This document shows positions 36,071-46,900 of a stretch of 64,000 nt of DNA, piece after piece. Position numbers and translations under genes: made by a program. Under the pieces are notes generated by a model, which was not told the DNA's origin, ran no database searches, and worked only from the letters and a program-made list of their open reading frames with translations. How positions within the stretch are numbered: the stretch's first letter is position 1; each line of letters begins with the position of its first letter. The DNA comes from Leucaena leucocephala (lineage: Eukaryota > Streptophyta > Magnoliopsida > Fabales > Fabaceae): positions 3,596,001 through 3,660,000 of the forward strand of contig CM073535.1 of assembly GCA_037074615.1 (NCBI GenBank). Direction: 5' to 3'.

Positions 36071-37004
36071 TCAAGCATCTTTATTATCTCTGCCCTCCTT
36101 CCCCGTGCGAATTCCAGAGATTTTATGCCTTATAACGAAATAAGGGAAGACATTGCACCGTCAGAGATAGACTGACAGAAAAGGCTCAAACTGTACATCT
36201 ATAAAGCTTATAACAAACTAAGGAACTTGGGAAGTATCACCTGAGATTTCTAAGTTCTTGGGCTAAATCGTTCACCTCCATACTAGAAAGTTTGAGACAA
36301 GATAAAGTTCCCGGTACCTCTTCTGAGGCAACTTTAGACAATTTTTTCACTGAAGCTCCTAATCTTCCAAAAGCCTGTGCATGGCATGAAAACTCACCAA
36401 TAAAGAACAGCCATTCTAAACTTGCCATACATTTGCATAAACATATGAATACTGAATTCTTGGCTCACAACACTGAATAGAAATCCTTGGAACTTACAAT
36501 TATAGTTGGAATAGAAACCAAAGCCACTGAAAAGAATGCACCAAAAGCCTGTAACAAAAACATCAAAAAGACAGCGGTAATGAGAAGAAATGATCATAAG
36601 AAACTAATTCTAGTTCCATATCCAGAACATGCTTCCAAACTCTATTTTGAATGACAAAGTCGATAACAGATAAACAGAGAGGGTTAAAATAATAGTACCA
36701 TGGAGAGGGGAAACAAGATAGACAGAAGGCACAATTCAGCAGTGGGTCGAAACCCTAGATTTCCCCCCCCATGAATGGGCGGAGTAACCGAGGCAAATGA
36801 CTCTGTAGATGATGGAGGTGGGATCGACTTGGATGTCTCTGGTTTCGAAGTAAACTCCGATGTGATGGTTGATACCGAAGTCGTTGAACGTCTTCGAGGA
36901 ATCACGGCTGGAGCAAAGGAAGTGGCCATCGTCGCCGGCGGCCTGAAGGGAATCGGCAAACGGTTCCACGGAAGCACAGACTGCGATCCCATTAGGCCCA
37001 ACAT
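36071..37004 (-). CDS. Predicted plastid-targeted membrane protein, 182 residues
   Basis: Four exons on the reverse strand: 37004-36699, 36548-36498, 36374-36241 and 36128-36071. The first 70 or so residues are rich in Ser, Thr, Pro and basic residues with few acids, like a chloroplast transit peptide. A hydrophobic region follows, TAELCLLSILFPLSM joined to AFGAFFSVALVSIPTII, forming one or two membrane segments. After it comes AFGRLGASVKKLSKVASEEV, then PGTLSCLKLSSMEVNDLAQE and RNLRHKISGIRTG. I recognise this membrane segment plus PGTL-SLKLS--E-NDL pattern from uncharacterised plant proteins resembling bacterial DUF948; the function is unknown. The exon 3 donor, CTCAG|GTGATA, avoids a TGA directly after RNLR; the final 58-bp exon completes the family tail. 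The transcript converges on DHNAT1. Confidence 0.8.
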
Positions 37005-38763
37005 TCTTTCAAGCTCCTCGTGATTCTTCTGATTATTCTTTAGGAATATATTCGAAAACTAAAAGAAAAAACGTTAAGAATGTGATAAAGTAGAGAGAAG
37101 GCGAATATGAACTGGCATTGATCTCAGGGACTACAAGATGGTGACTAGAGGGTCTGTCACAATAAACTGTAACAGTTTACTAAATAACGAACTCATAAGA
37201 CTTCACACAGAACAATTAATAGAAGCCTTCCTGGAGAAGATAGCTGGGTCTGAAGTTGACGGCATGAAGGAGGGCATGAAGCGGAAACCCCTCTATTGCA
37301 TGTGGAGGAAGAAAACTCGCTGATCTCCTATTTAGAATTTGATATTTGATATTTAGAAGCATTTTAAAAAACTATTAAATAGTCATTGAATTCCGCAATA
37401 TTTTAATAGAAAATGATGCAAAGATTTTTTCTTGTAGATGGATAGCAACTCCAGTTTTCCGACTTCAAACAAATGTTAGTCCTCTTTCAACAACGAGATT
37501 AAGTGTACTAATATCATATAATATAATAAATTGGAGTTTATATTCTTGCTAAAAGATGTGGTTTACATATAGACTCAATAGTATATTAAATATGATTATT
37601 TAAAGAGAATATATAGTTTAAAGAAAAAATTATAGTCATGTTTTGGCATCCTTTTCCTTTCTCTTCTTTTCTTGAACCGAATAATGCTATATGTAATTTT
37701 GCAAGCCTCTGAATTCATACATACGTGTATAATGCATCCACCGTCACATACATGTACGTTGGCTGTGGACATTATTAAAAATAAAAATGCAGTCTTAATC
37801 AAGGATCAAACGTTGAAAGGTGACATTATTGTTAAACAAAAGCAGTTGCGTGCAATGACTTTGCTTGATTAATACAGAGAGAGAGAGAGAAGGACAGGGA
37901 GAGAAATCTTCTATGGAGGCAGCAAGATGACGACGACATTAGCAGCTACATTTAGATACAACCCATAACTCTGAAAGCTCGATCCCCTTAAAAAACTACT
38001 TAAAATTAATTCGTTTGATATATACACACACACATATATATATATATGTGCCTATTTATATTTTATAATGAATTTAATTGACCAATCTTCTATTACTTAT
38101 ATCTGTCTAAATTTGCTTCCTAGACTGTGAGTCATCTTGGATATTTTTAATATTTTAATTTCTTCACGACAGTTGATACCTTTGAGGCAAATCCCACTTC
38201 TTGAACTTAAAATGATATCATCATCAGAAAAAAAATTGTAAATATTAACACGAGTTTTAGTTAAAATGAGAAAGAAGAGTGTTAGAAAATAGACCTGATG
38301 AGAAAGAAAGATTAGAATACTGTTGCTCTGCACTGCATCCGTTATATAATTGATCTTCGGAAGTTGGAAGAGGAGTAACTATCATCATCACACAGAGTAT
38401 AAAAATGGAAGGACAGGTTTCATTAAAATAATTGCTGGAAGCAGATGAGGAAGCGCCATCACACACGGGTGATAATAGAACCCAAGAAACATCCGCTAAC
38501 AACACTGTAAGTTTCCTTCTACTTTTGGTTTCTGTCTCTCCTCTTTCATTATGAAGTTTACCCCAGTCTTCAATTTTCTAATATGTGCAGGTGGGGTTCA
38601 ATTTTCTCAGTTTGAGCCTGAACATCTAAGAAAAAAACCACCAAAATCAAGAGCAGCCATTTACCCAGGTAAGTATATAATCTTTGATTAGGAAATTTAT
38701 GCCATGAGTTTTGATTGGTGTCACTTATACGTTGTCTGGATGATATATAATTCTATTAGGCAG
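37005..38763. other. Intergenic region and possible first exons of the WRKY relic
   Basis: No intact gene. The first few hundred bases are the likely promoter of the reverse-strand gene. An AT-rich stretch with a GA tract (37877-37890) and a CA/TA microsatellite near 38020-38047 follows. At about 38430-38505 and 38592-38671 there are short open stretches with splice-like edges (for example reading EADEEAPSHTGDN and VQFSQFEPEHLRKK) that may be remnants of the first exons of the WRKY pseudogene. That is tentative. Confidence 0.4.
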
Positions 38764-40642
38764 GTTTGCTGAGAATTAAGCTAGAGGAAGCAAAGAAAGA
38801 GAATCAGAATTTAAGAGCCATGCTAAACCAGATTACTGAACACTACACTTCTCCTCAGAATTTCTTTTGTCTGTGCAGCAGCAATCATCGCCATCTCCAA
38901 ATTATCAAGATTTTCTGGTTAGCTTGATTCAAAACTTTCTTGTTTATTTAATAACGATGTATAACTCAGTCTCTTAATATGGATTTGGGATATATATTGA
39001 AGCAGAGGCCAGCTTTGTCACTTGAGGGTGATCATCATATGAGTAGACAAGGAACATTGGAAGGAGCTAAAAGAATAATAGATCGAGAGTTTAAGCCGTC
39101 CTGCAGGAAGACTAGAGTTTCCATAAGGGCACGTTCAGATTTTTCTCTGGTATAAATTTCTATGCTATTTGGGACATATTTCTCTTCCACCGGATTAATG
39201 TTCTATTATTAATTGAATAAATAATAGATTCACAACCCTTTTGGGTTCCAATTTCAACGAAGGTGTGAATGTAATCTGCCCCAAATTAATTCAAGGGGCA
39301 ATAAGGAGTTTATCTTGTTATGTGTTTGCTGATTTTCAGAAGATGAAAATATAGTTAATGAGGAAACTTGTGGTTCTTTTGATCAGATGGGTGATGGTTG
39401 TCAATGGAGAAAGTATGAACAAAAGACAGCTAAGAGTAACCCTTGTCCCTGAGCTTATTATCGTTGCAGCATGGGAAATGCGTGCCCAGTTAGGGAACAG
39501 GTTTGTGCATTCATTTGATGTTAGAACAAGCTGGAATCCGGTGCTTATTTTTATAAGCTCCTTTTTTCAAATCCACTTATGGCTATAGAAAATGGGTTTG
39601 AGCTGTTTATGAACTTCATTGACATGTTTTTGAAGAAATTATGCCTCTTGTCTACTAATCTGTTTTAACCCGACTAGGAATTATATTTGTAATTGAAAAG
39701 TGGGGTGTATTATGAGTGTTTAAAATCAATGTTGACTCCTGTCAAATGTCCACATGACATAAACAGATACTGTTGCAAGCATGTGGAATGAGAACCATAT
39801 TATTGATTCTTTCAGTGTTCTTTTGTCAAAATTAAGTTCAAAACTAGAAGAATGCAATTTGTTCGTGGTAAAGATATCAAGTTAGCAGTGATACTTTAGT
39901 GTTTTTGCATTGCCTGCAAGATTCAAACTACTCTAGGATCATAAAGATATTGATATTATATCAATGATAAATTCAGTTTAAAATTTAAGCTATTAAGTAA
40001 AAAAATCATGAGTAGTTTTGATTATGTATGAAAAGGATTGATTGTGACACACTGTTTATATTGTTACAGGTGCAAGGGTGTGCTAAGGATGATACTGAAT
40101 TAATTACAACTTATAAAGGGAGCCATAATCATGCCCTCCGGGCGGCCGCCAGACCTATGGCAAGCATAACATCAATAGCATTGAGCATGTTACTTTCAGG
40201 CCCAACCATTAGTCCTGCACATAATAACAGCACACTCCTAAATTCAGGCCTCTTCTCTTCATTATCCGCTTCTGCCTTTAGTGGCTTGGCTTCTTTCTCT
40301 ACATCATCATTATCATGCCCCACAATAACACTGGACTTGACCACCCCGTTTAAAAATAACTACTTGAATTTCCAAAGGCCTACGTCACCACTGAACCAGT
40401 GCCAACCATTCCCTTTCTCATCGCAGGGCTCTGCTTAACAAACTGAGAGACTGAACTTGTTTGCTAAGTCTCTAACCACAGTGACGCTCAAGAAAAATCT
40501 TTGCTTGGAGAATTTAGTAGGTGCGGCTATGGCTGAAGATCCTTCTTTCAAAAGAGCATTTGTTACAGCAGTAACTCCATTCACTGAAGCAACTCAAAAA
40601 CTTAATAACCACAATGAATTGGGTAATAAGGGATTGATTTAG
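38764..40642 (+). pseudogene. WRKY transcription factor relic, group IIb
   Basis: Exon remnants lie at about 38764-38917, 39006-39149, 39344-39500 and 40070-40642. The first encodes the group IIb coiled coil (LRIKLEEAKKENQNLRAMLN), then loses frame near 38865: one base earlier or later the frame reads FLSVQQQSSPSPNYQDFL. The second ends in CRKTRVSIRARSD, the segment before the WRKY domain. The third carries DGCQWRKYEQK where WRKYGQK is expected, then a TGA at 39450-39452 replacing the Arg codon of NPCPRAYYRC. The zinc-finger C-X5-C is present. The fourth starts VQGCAKDD, completes the HNH end of the finger, and continues with a plausible IIb tail to a stop at 40438. A tail-like segment (AMAEDPSFKRAF) is readable in another frame up to 40642. 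A stop in the DNA-binding domain plus a frameshift make function very unlikely. Confidence 0.85.
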
Positions 40643-42274
40643 AGCTGACCCCTGTAGACAAAGAATCAATCAATTCAAAAGCATGTGTAGCTTACATGTT
40701 TGAAGGAGAGATGAACCCGCAAGATATATATAGTGGGAATTTAGTTTCATGAGAGATTTTAAGTTTTCTTATTCATAGAAGCAATGTACCATCTATAATA
40801 AAAACTATAGAGCAAACCTTAGATTCTAGAATTCGTGGATATGCTATAGACAAGAGTTCTTCATGGGAATTAGGAAAGGGTTTCAAATTTTCACTACAAT
40901 AGATTGAATCTTGTTCCCAAACAAGGAAGTAATTTGTTCTTAAAATAATCTTGAGAATCAGTCTTCAGCATTTTTGAAAAAATCAAGAGGATATTTCCTA
41001 CGTAGCAACTTAGTTAGTGAATATTACACATTCAAACTTTCTCTTGCTAGGCTATAAGAAGTTATAGAAAATAAGAATATTTAACCCCATAGTAAAAAAG
41101 CAATAAGAGATTTTCTGAACAGGTCTTTACTGACTACAGGAAGTAGTAGACAATAAGCATTTTGAACCTCACTAAGAGATTTTGTTCCTAATTCTTAAAA
41201 GAATAAACAGGATATTTGATATCAAGTCTGAAGAAAATGGTCATAACTGGCATTCAGAAAGTGTTTGCAAAGGAAGATGGGTAGAATTTTAACAAAAGCC
41301 CTGGCCATACCACAACAACAATAACAACAAGCCTTATCCCATTAAACTGCAATAAATAAAATGACAATAAACTGCAAAATAATAGACAAATAGCATGCAA
41401 ATTCTGTGACAACATCAAACTATTTAAAAGCCCTGATTCTCAAAGCAGCATGCTTGAAGTCTTGGGTATATTTAAACTCAATCAGTAAAATAACAGAAAT
41501 AGCATGCAAATCCTGTGACAACATTTAACTATTTAAAAGCCTTGATTCCCATGAGTCTTGGGCATATTTAAGTTCAATCAGCATAAACTAAACGCTTAAG
41601 AAAATTGGAGTTTGCAATAATCTATAGAAGTAATGTGAAAAAAGGCCACCAATTTCAAATATTAAAACAGTCAAACTTTATGTTCTAATATTGAAATAGA
41701 GATTATAGTAATAATATTAGTTAACAGAAGAAAATATCCCACGAACCAAAAAGGAAGTAAAGAAAATGAACTGAAATGTGCAAAGCTATCATGCTGCATT
41801 CATTCTGCAGAACTCTTTCAAGTTTATGGTGAAAGTTTAGAATGACATGTTTATCCATGTAAACGAATCGTTATGTTAGAACATTAACTGAAGTTGTTCA
41901 AAATTTGTAGTTAACCAGCATCTTCAATGTCACATAATTATGGGTTAAGGAGATGGTGATCAAGCAGTTCTGAACATCGGGTTATCCAAGGAGACACACC
42001 AAGAATGAATATGTACAAATGAAGGGGAAAAAATAGGAAACATAAAAATAACAGCAAAATTGTTACATATATTATGGTTATTAAGGAAGGAAGAACGCAT
42101 TGATCTCATTAAAATTTTTAATATTTGAATAAACTGATCTTGCAATGTGGTTCTCTTAAAAAACAAACACAAATCAATACCAGCCCAAACAACAATCTAA
42201 CTTAGTTGCAATATGCACCAAGGCATGGATGTACACTATGTCACATGGAGACCAACGTTTTGGCCAGAGACACA
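40643..42274. other. Intergenic region with a 109-bp tandem pair
   Basis: No gene recognised. A stretch near 41310-41345 with ACAACAACAATAACAACAAG and GCCTTATCCC resembles the tail motif of common plant retroposons. The tandem duplication at 41391-41590 follows. The right end is the likely 3' UTR of the zinc-finger gene on the reverse strand. Confidence 0.5.
41391..41590. repeat. Tandem duplication, 109-bp unit
   Basis: Copies begin with TAGCATGCAAAT at 41391 and 41500. Shared blocks are CTGTGACAACAT, AACTATTTAAAAGCC, TGATTC, TCTTGGG and ATATTTAA followed by TCAATCAG. The second copy lacks about 14 bases around 41560. Noncoding. Confidence 0.85.
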
Positions 42275-42952
42275 CTACGTAGAAAACCCTTTGGCATCTT
42301 TCTCCTTGGCTGCCAGATAGGCGACCCGTTCCAGTGCCTCTCTGGCTTTCTTCCTAGCCAAGGCAGCTTCTTTGCACCGCCGTTCTGCGTCAATCCGAGC
42401 AGCCGCCGCCGCCTTGCTCATTGAAGACGCCGCAATCCGAGCTGCTGCAACCAGTACTCTGGCCGACTGCATATCGATAGCTCTGATACTCTTAGCGTTT
42501 TGGGCAGAAGTAGCAACTAGGTCCACTGAATCTCCCTCCTCGATAGCTTTGTCGACAGTGGGGTTTTCGCTGGTCAACTTAAAGTATGAAAATCTGGGGT
42601 CAGCGCAAGGTGGGCACAGGTAAAAAGGAGGAGTAGAATCGGAATCAGAGGAAGCGAGGACGCAAGAACGGTGAGCGAAGGATGGGCATTTGTGGCACAT
42701 AAGACGGAGGTGGGGCGGTGGAGAGTCGTCGTAAACGTCGAAGCAGATTGGGCAGAAGAGACCCTGATGATTCTTGAGGACACAATTGGTACAAAAACGA
42801 CGTTGACTGGCTCGATAGCGAACGTTGTAAAGGAGCAGAGAAAGATCCCTGGTGGTGCCGCAACCCTCGCAGGACGCGGAGGAAGATTGATCAGGCTTCA
42901 TCGGAGAAGCATGGAAGAGGAAGGGCCCTACCGAGCAAGTGGCAAGTCCCAA
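42275..42952 (-). CDS. RING/FYVE/PHD-type zinc-finger protein
   Basis: One exon on the reverse strand gives up to 225 residues; a second Met (MKPDQSS) at 42901 is an equally good start and would give 208. The N-terminal half is a Cys-rich cross-brace domain: CEGC, CTNCVLKNHQGLFCPIC, CHKCPSFAHRSC and CPPC, consistent with a RING or PHD-like zinc module binding several metal ions. The C-terminal half is Ala-rich and charged (AARIAASSMSKAAAAARID, then ERRCKEAALARKKAREALER), a predicted coiled coil. Plant proteins of this layout are annotated only as RING/FYVE/PHD zinc-finger superfamily; ubiquitin-ligase activity is not shown. CHR18-like starts 1.04 kb away on the opposite strand, so the two may share an upstream region. 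The long forward frame at 42671-42958 is its antisense shadow. Confidence 0.85.
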   Translation of the reverse strand: MGLATCSVGPFLFHASPMKPDQSSSASCEGCGTTRDLSLLLYNVRYRASQRRFCTNCVLKNHQGLFCPICFDVYDDSPPPHLRLMCHKCPSFAHRSCVLASSDSDSTPPFYLCPPCADPRFSYFKLTSENPTVDKAIEEGDSVDLVATSAQNAKSIRAIDMQSARVLVAAARIAASSMSKAAAAARIDAERRCKEAALARKKAREALERVAYLAAKEKDAKGFST

Positions 42953-43989
42953 CGGTAACCCTAGAAAACAAACGCAAGATTCAAGAAATTGAAGAGAAAA
43001 AGAAAGTGAATTATGAAAGGGTTGGTAGTCCTAACCTATGCCACTATCACTATGGTCACCTTCTCTCGTTCAACGGTTTTCCGATTCTACATACATATGG
43101 ATAAGGGAACTAGATAATAAGGTTTTAAATTTGTTGTCGAAAAATTACACCATATTTTTGTTATATAGTTTAAACTCACTTCAATAGAAAATAATTTTTA
43201 AATTAAACAAATTTAAAAAGATTCAAACACTGATATTTTTATTTAGTTTTCTTGTTTTAAAATAATTATTTCATATCATAATCTAATTTAAAATTTTAAG
43301 TATGATTGACAATAATATTATGTCTGTTATTTTTAAATTTTAACTGGAATATAATGTGCATATGCATTTGGTATATTTCAGCAAGCTTTTTATAAATAAA
43401 TTTCGTAATTTTTTTATTTTACATTGACTTCTTTGACATTTCTTATATATTACTATTATATTTCTGAAGTTGTTGAATTCAGTATAAATATAATTAAAAA
43501 TGATAACTTGTGCCACCAAAAATCGTGTTAACTTCACATAAAATAATGTCGAATGACAAAAGAATAAGTAGTGGAGTGAAAAATTGCCCCCACTTAGATC
43601 ACGACAGTCAATGGATTCTCGTGGGCAAAGAAAACAAAAGACCATCAAAGTATTTGTTTTTTTTTGGCCAAAACCGAATCTCAACATATGAATAATTGAG
43701 GGTTTAGATTGCTTCTAAATGAACGGTGTCGTTTCTATGATATGTGCATGGATAACCGTTGGATCAAATCGGTCCGGGTTGTGCTTATTAGGTGACATGA
43801 GACAAGTGGTCATCCAAGAAAACGGTCGCCAGCAAGGCCGGCACATGACAGGGAGCCAAAGCCCTCACTTCAAACCTCGAAGGGAAAATTATAAAACTCG
43901 AATAAAGCGCCATTGGAAGAAGGGGTAATCAAAATTCACAAGAGTGGGTTTGGAAGTAACAGCTTCACCAAGAAGTAGAACGATCGACT
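42953..43989. promoter_or_regulatory. Shared upstream region of two divergent genes
   Basis: This 1.04-kb stretch separates the divergent start codons of the zinc-finger gene and CHR18-like. The central 43100-43500 part is AT-rich. I could not identify TATA boxes or defined elements. Frames here (43340-43687, 43719-43928) have no family features. That it contains both promoters is inferred only from the head-to-head arrangement. Confidence 0.45.
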
Positions 43990-46900
43990 ATGGAACTGGA
44001 CGACTGGGACCTGAGCGCAGAGGATCTTGATTCTCTCGAAAAAGACGCTTTCCAAAAGATTGCTCAACTCCGCAACTCCTCTTGCTCTGTGTCTGTTTCT
44101 TCTGCCACTTCTTCCAACACTCAACGATTAAATGTACATCAACAGCATTCTGCAAAACCTCGTGGCAACGACTTGGAACGATCCCCTGCAAAACCCATTT
44201 CTGATTCTCGTCCTGAAAGAGTAAAGTTACACTCTTTCTATTTGTTATGTAGTATTCTTCCCTTTTTGTGGTTCAATTTTTCCTGGGTCATGCGAAAACT
44301 GTATTATTTTTGAATGATTGCTTACTTTGTTGTTACAAGTGATTGTTATTTCGTTGTGGCCCATGAAATTTGTTGCTTTCCTGGTCAGTAGCATTGTCTC
44401 TTTATGTCTGTTCAGTGTCCAAACTGATTATATGTATGCTTTTGATTGTTCGTTCTAGTCTTCCTTGGTTGTAAGTCTTTTGAGGTTTATTGGAATTGTT
44501 TTGGGTAAAAATAGAGTTTGTCCATTCGGTGAAGAATGACCTTCCGTTAATGTATATTTCCAACAAATGTATTATTATGCAAGTATTATAACAGCAGCAA
44601 TTGTTGGGTATTTTCAGTTGCTTAATGCATTTGTTTTTGTATCACGACAGGTTGAAGCTTTGTCTCCACAATCTAGACCGTTACCCTCGTCATTAAAATC
44701 AGGAACAAACAACGGTACTCTTCTCTTTCTCCGTTGCTGATTTTAGCTCAAATTTCTCTACAAATTTATACTTAATTATTTTCTTCTTCTGTTGATCACT
44801 TCTTCCATTGGTCTTCTTATGGACAAATTATTCTGTATAGTAAAACGAGAAATATTTTGTGGCAATACTGTTCTAGATTTGTCCTTTATTGTATATAACA
44901 TTGCTATTCCCTTTGTTTGTTAATGTTGTAATTTAATTTTTCGTGTTTTTTAACTGTTCATCCATTGGTTTCATCTGAATATCTGACTTTGCCTGCAATC
45001 AGATGATCATTCAAAAGAAACGCCAAAGGTTTCTGTTAAACTGTTTCTTCATTCAAGCGGTGACATTGCAGCAAAGTTTCAATACAACCAGGTATATTAG
45101 CTAATGTTGAATAGTAAAATTTAATACAATTTTCAATACCGTAGTGATTTGGCATATCACTTAATCTCTGACCATATACAGACATGCCCATGTGGGGTTT
45201 TTTTGGCTTATGCTCTCATCTTCATCTTGTACTAGGCAGTAATAACTGCAATAAGGAGAGTCCCCAAGTCCACTTGGAATGCAAAAGAAAGGTTTGTTAC
45301 TCTTTTGCTGCCTCCTTCTTATGTGAAGTGTGTATGTTGTATTAGGTTTATGGTAACTCAGGAAGCAACACTTAGCATACTCTATATTGGTTATTGTGAA
45401 GCTACAGCCTTACAAAATGGTTTGAGCCTGTAGGTTATGGACGTTCCCACTATCTTCCTTGTCAGCAGCAGAGAAGGTTCTTGCTGAAATTTCTCGTAAT
45501 AATGTCCAGGTAATAGCTTCTTCTATTTCATTACCTTTATAATTGGGCAGCTGTTGTAATTATCCAGTATTTAGCAACATTGCATAAATAACCCTTGCTA
45601 ATTTAGATTCAATTTCATAATCATTTTGTTTACAATTTAAAGAAAATGTTAGCATATAAGACCTGATTTAATAAAGGGTAGTTATTTCGGTTATGGGGAA
45701 TGAAAAAGTTGAATGCTAAAGATAACACAGCTAAGAAATGTGTGTAACAATCCTGTTTATGAATAATGTGGTGTGAGCATCAATTAAATTCCAGCTATTA
45801 AATAAATATGTCCTGAGATATTTTGCTTCTTTGAATTTTTTTAAATGTTCTTCTCATTTACTTCACAGGTTGATAACCTAGATCCCCTAGTGCATCGGGC
45901 CATCCATGCTGCATCTGCTGTTCCTGATCTTCGAGGTAAAAGCTGAGTGTTTGAATTACCATATATTTCATTCTCCATTTCTTGCATCTACGCAAGCTTT
46001 AGATATGTATTTCCTTATTTATTTTTCTTCAAGTTTCTTATGCTGCTATCCTTGGTTGTCTTTTCAAAAAGGTCGATATGACAAAATTCCTAGCTACATT
46101 GAATCGAAACTTTTGCCATTTCAGCGAGAAGGGATTAGGTACATAGTTTCTGTGCAATTTTTTTTTTTAACAAATTTGCTTTTATATGCCTTCAAGTTTA
46201 GTTTTTATTTATTTGTGTTCTCTCAGGTTTATATTGCAGCATGGAGGCCGGGCTCTTTTAGCTGATGAAATGGGACTAGGGAAAACTTTGCAGGCAATTA
46301 ACTGCTTATCAAAACTAGCAATTTGATATGATTCCTTAATTTTAATTGACTCTAGGTTGATGTCATACTAGATGCTTCTGTGCTCACTACAATCTGGTAC
46401 TGTGAATGCAATTGTTTTCTGTTTCCCGGCTGTGGCCTTTGTCTTGTAATTTGCATTTTCACCAGCATTGTCTCCTTTCACATGGATTTTTATGCAATTT
46501 GTTGGTTGATATAGTCAAATTGTTACAATCTTAAGCTAATATTGGCATCTGAGAGATGCTTATGAGTTTATTGGCTATATATCACTTAACTTCTGTTTCT
46601 GTGCTGCCAACTTGAGTGATCCACAATTTTTTGGTTGTTATAACCATAATTTAGTGTTTCTGGCTAATTTATTATGTCTTCTGCAGGCCATTGCTGTAAC
46701 TTCATGCATTTCTGAGTCATGGCCTGTGCTCATACTCTCACCATCTTCATTACGGTTGCAATGGGCTTCTGTAAGGATTGTTGTATAACTCCATTTCTCA
46801 TTTTTTAAAAGAGGGTGCATTTGTGAAAGATGCATTTACATTTTTGCTTTCATTCAGATGATTCAACAATGGCTGAATATTCCTTCATCAGATATACTTG

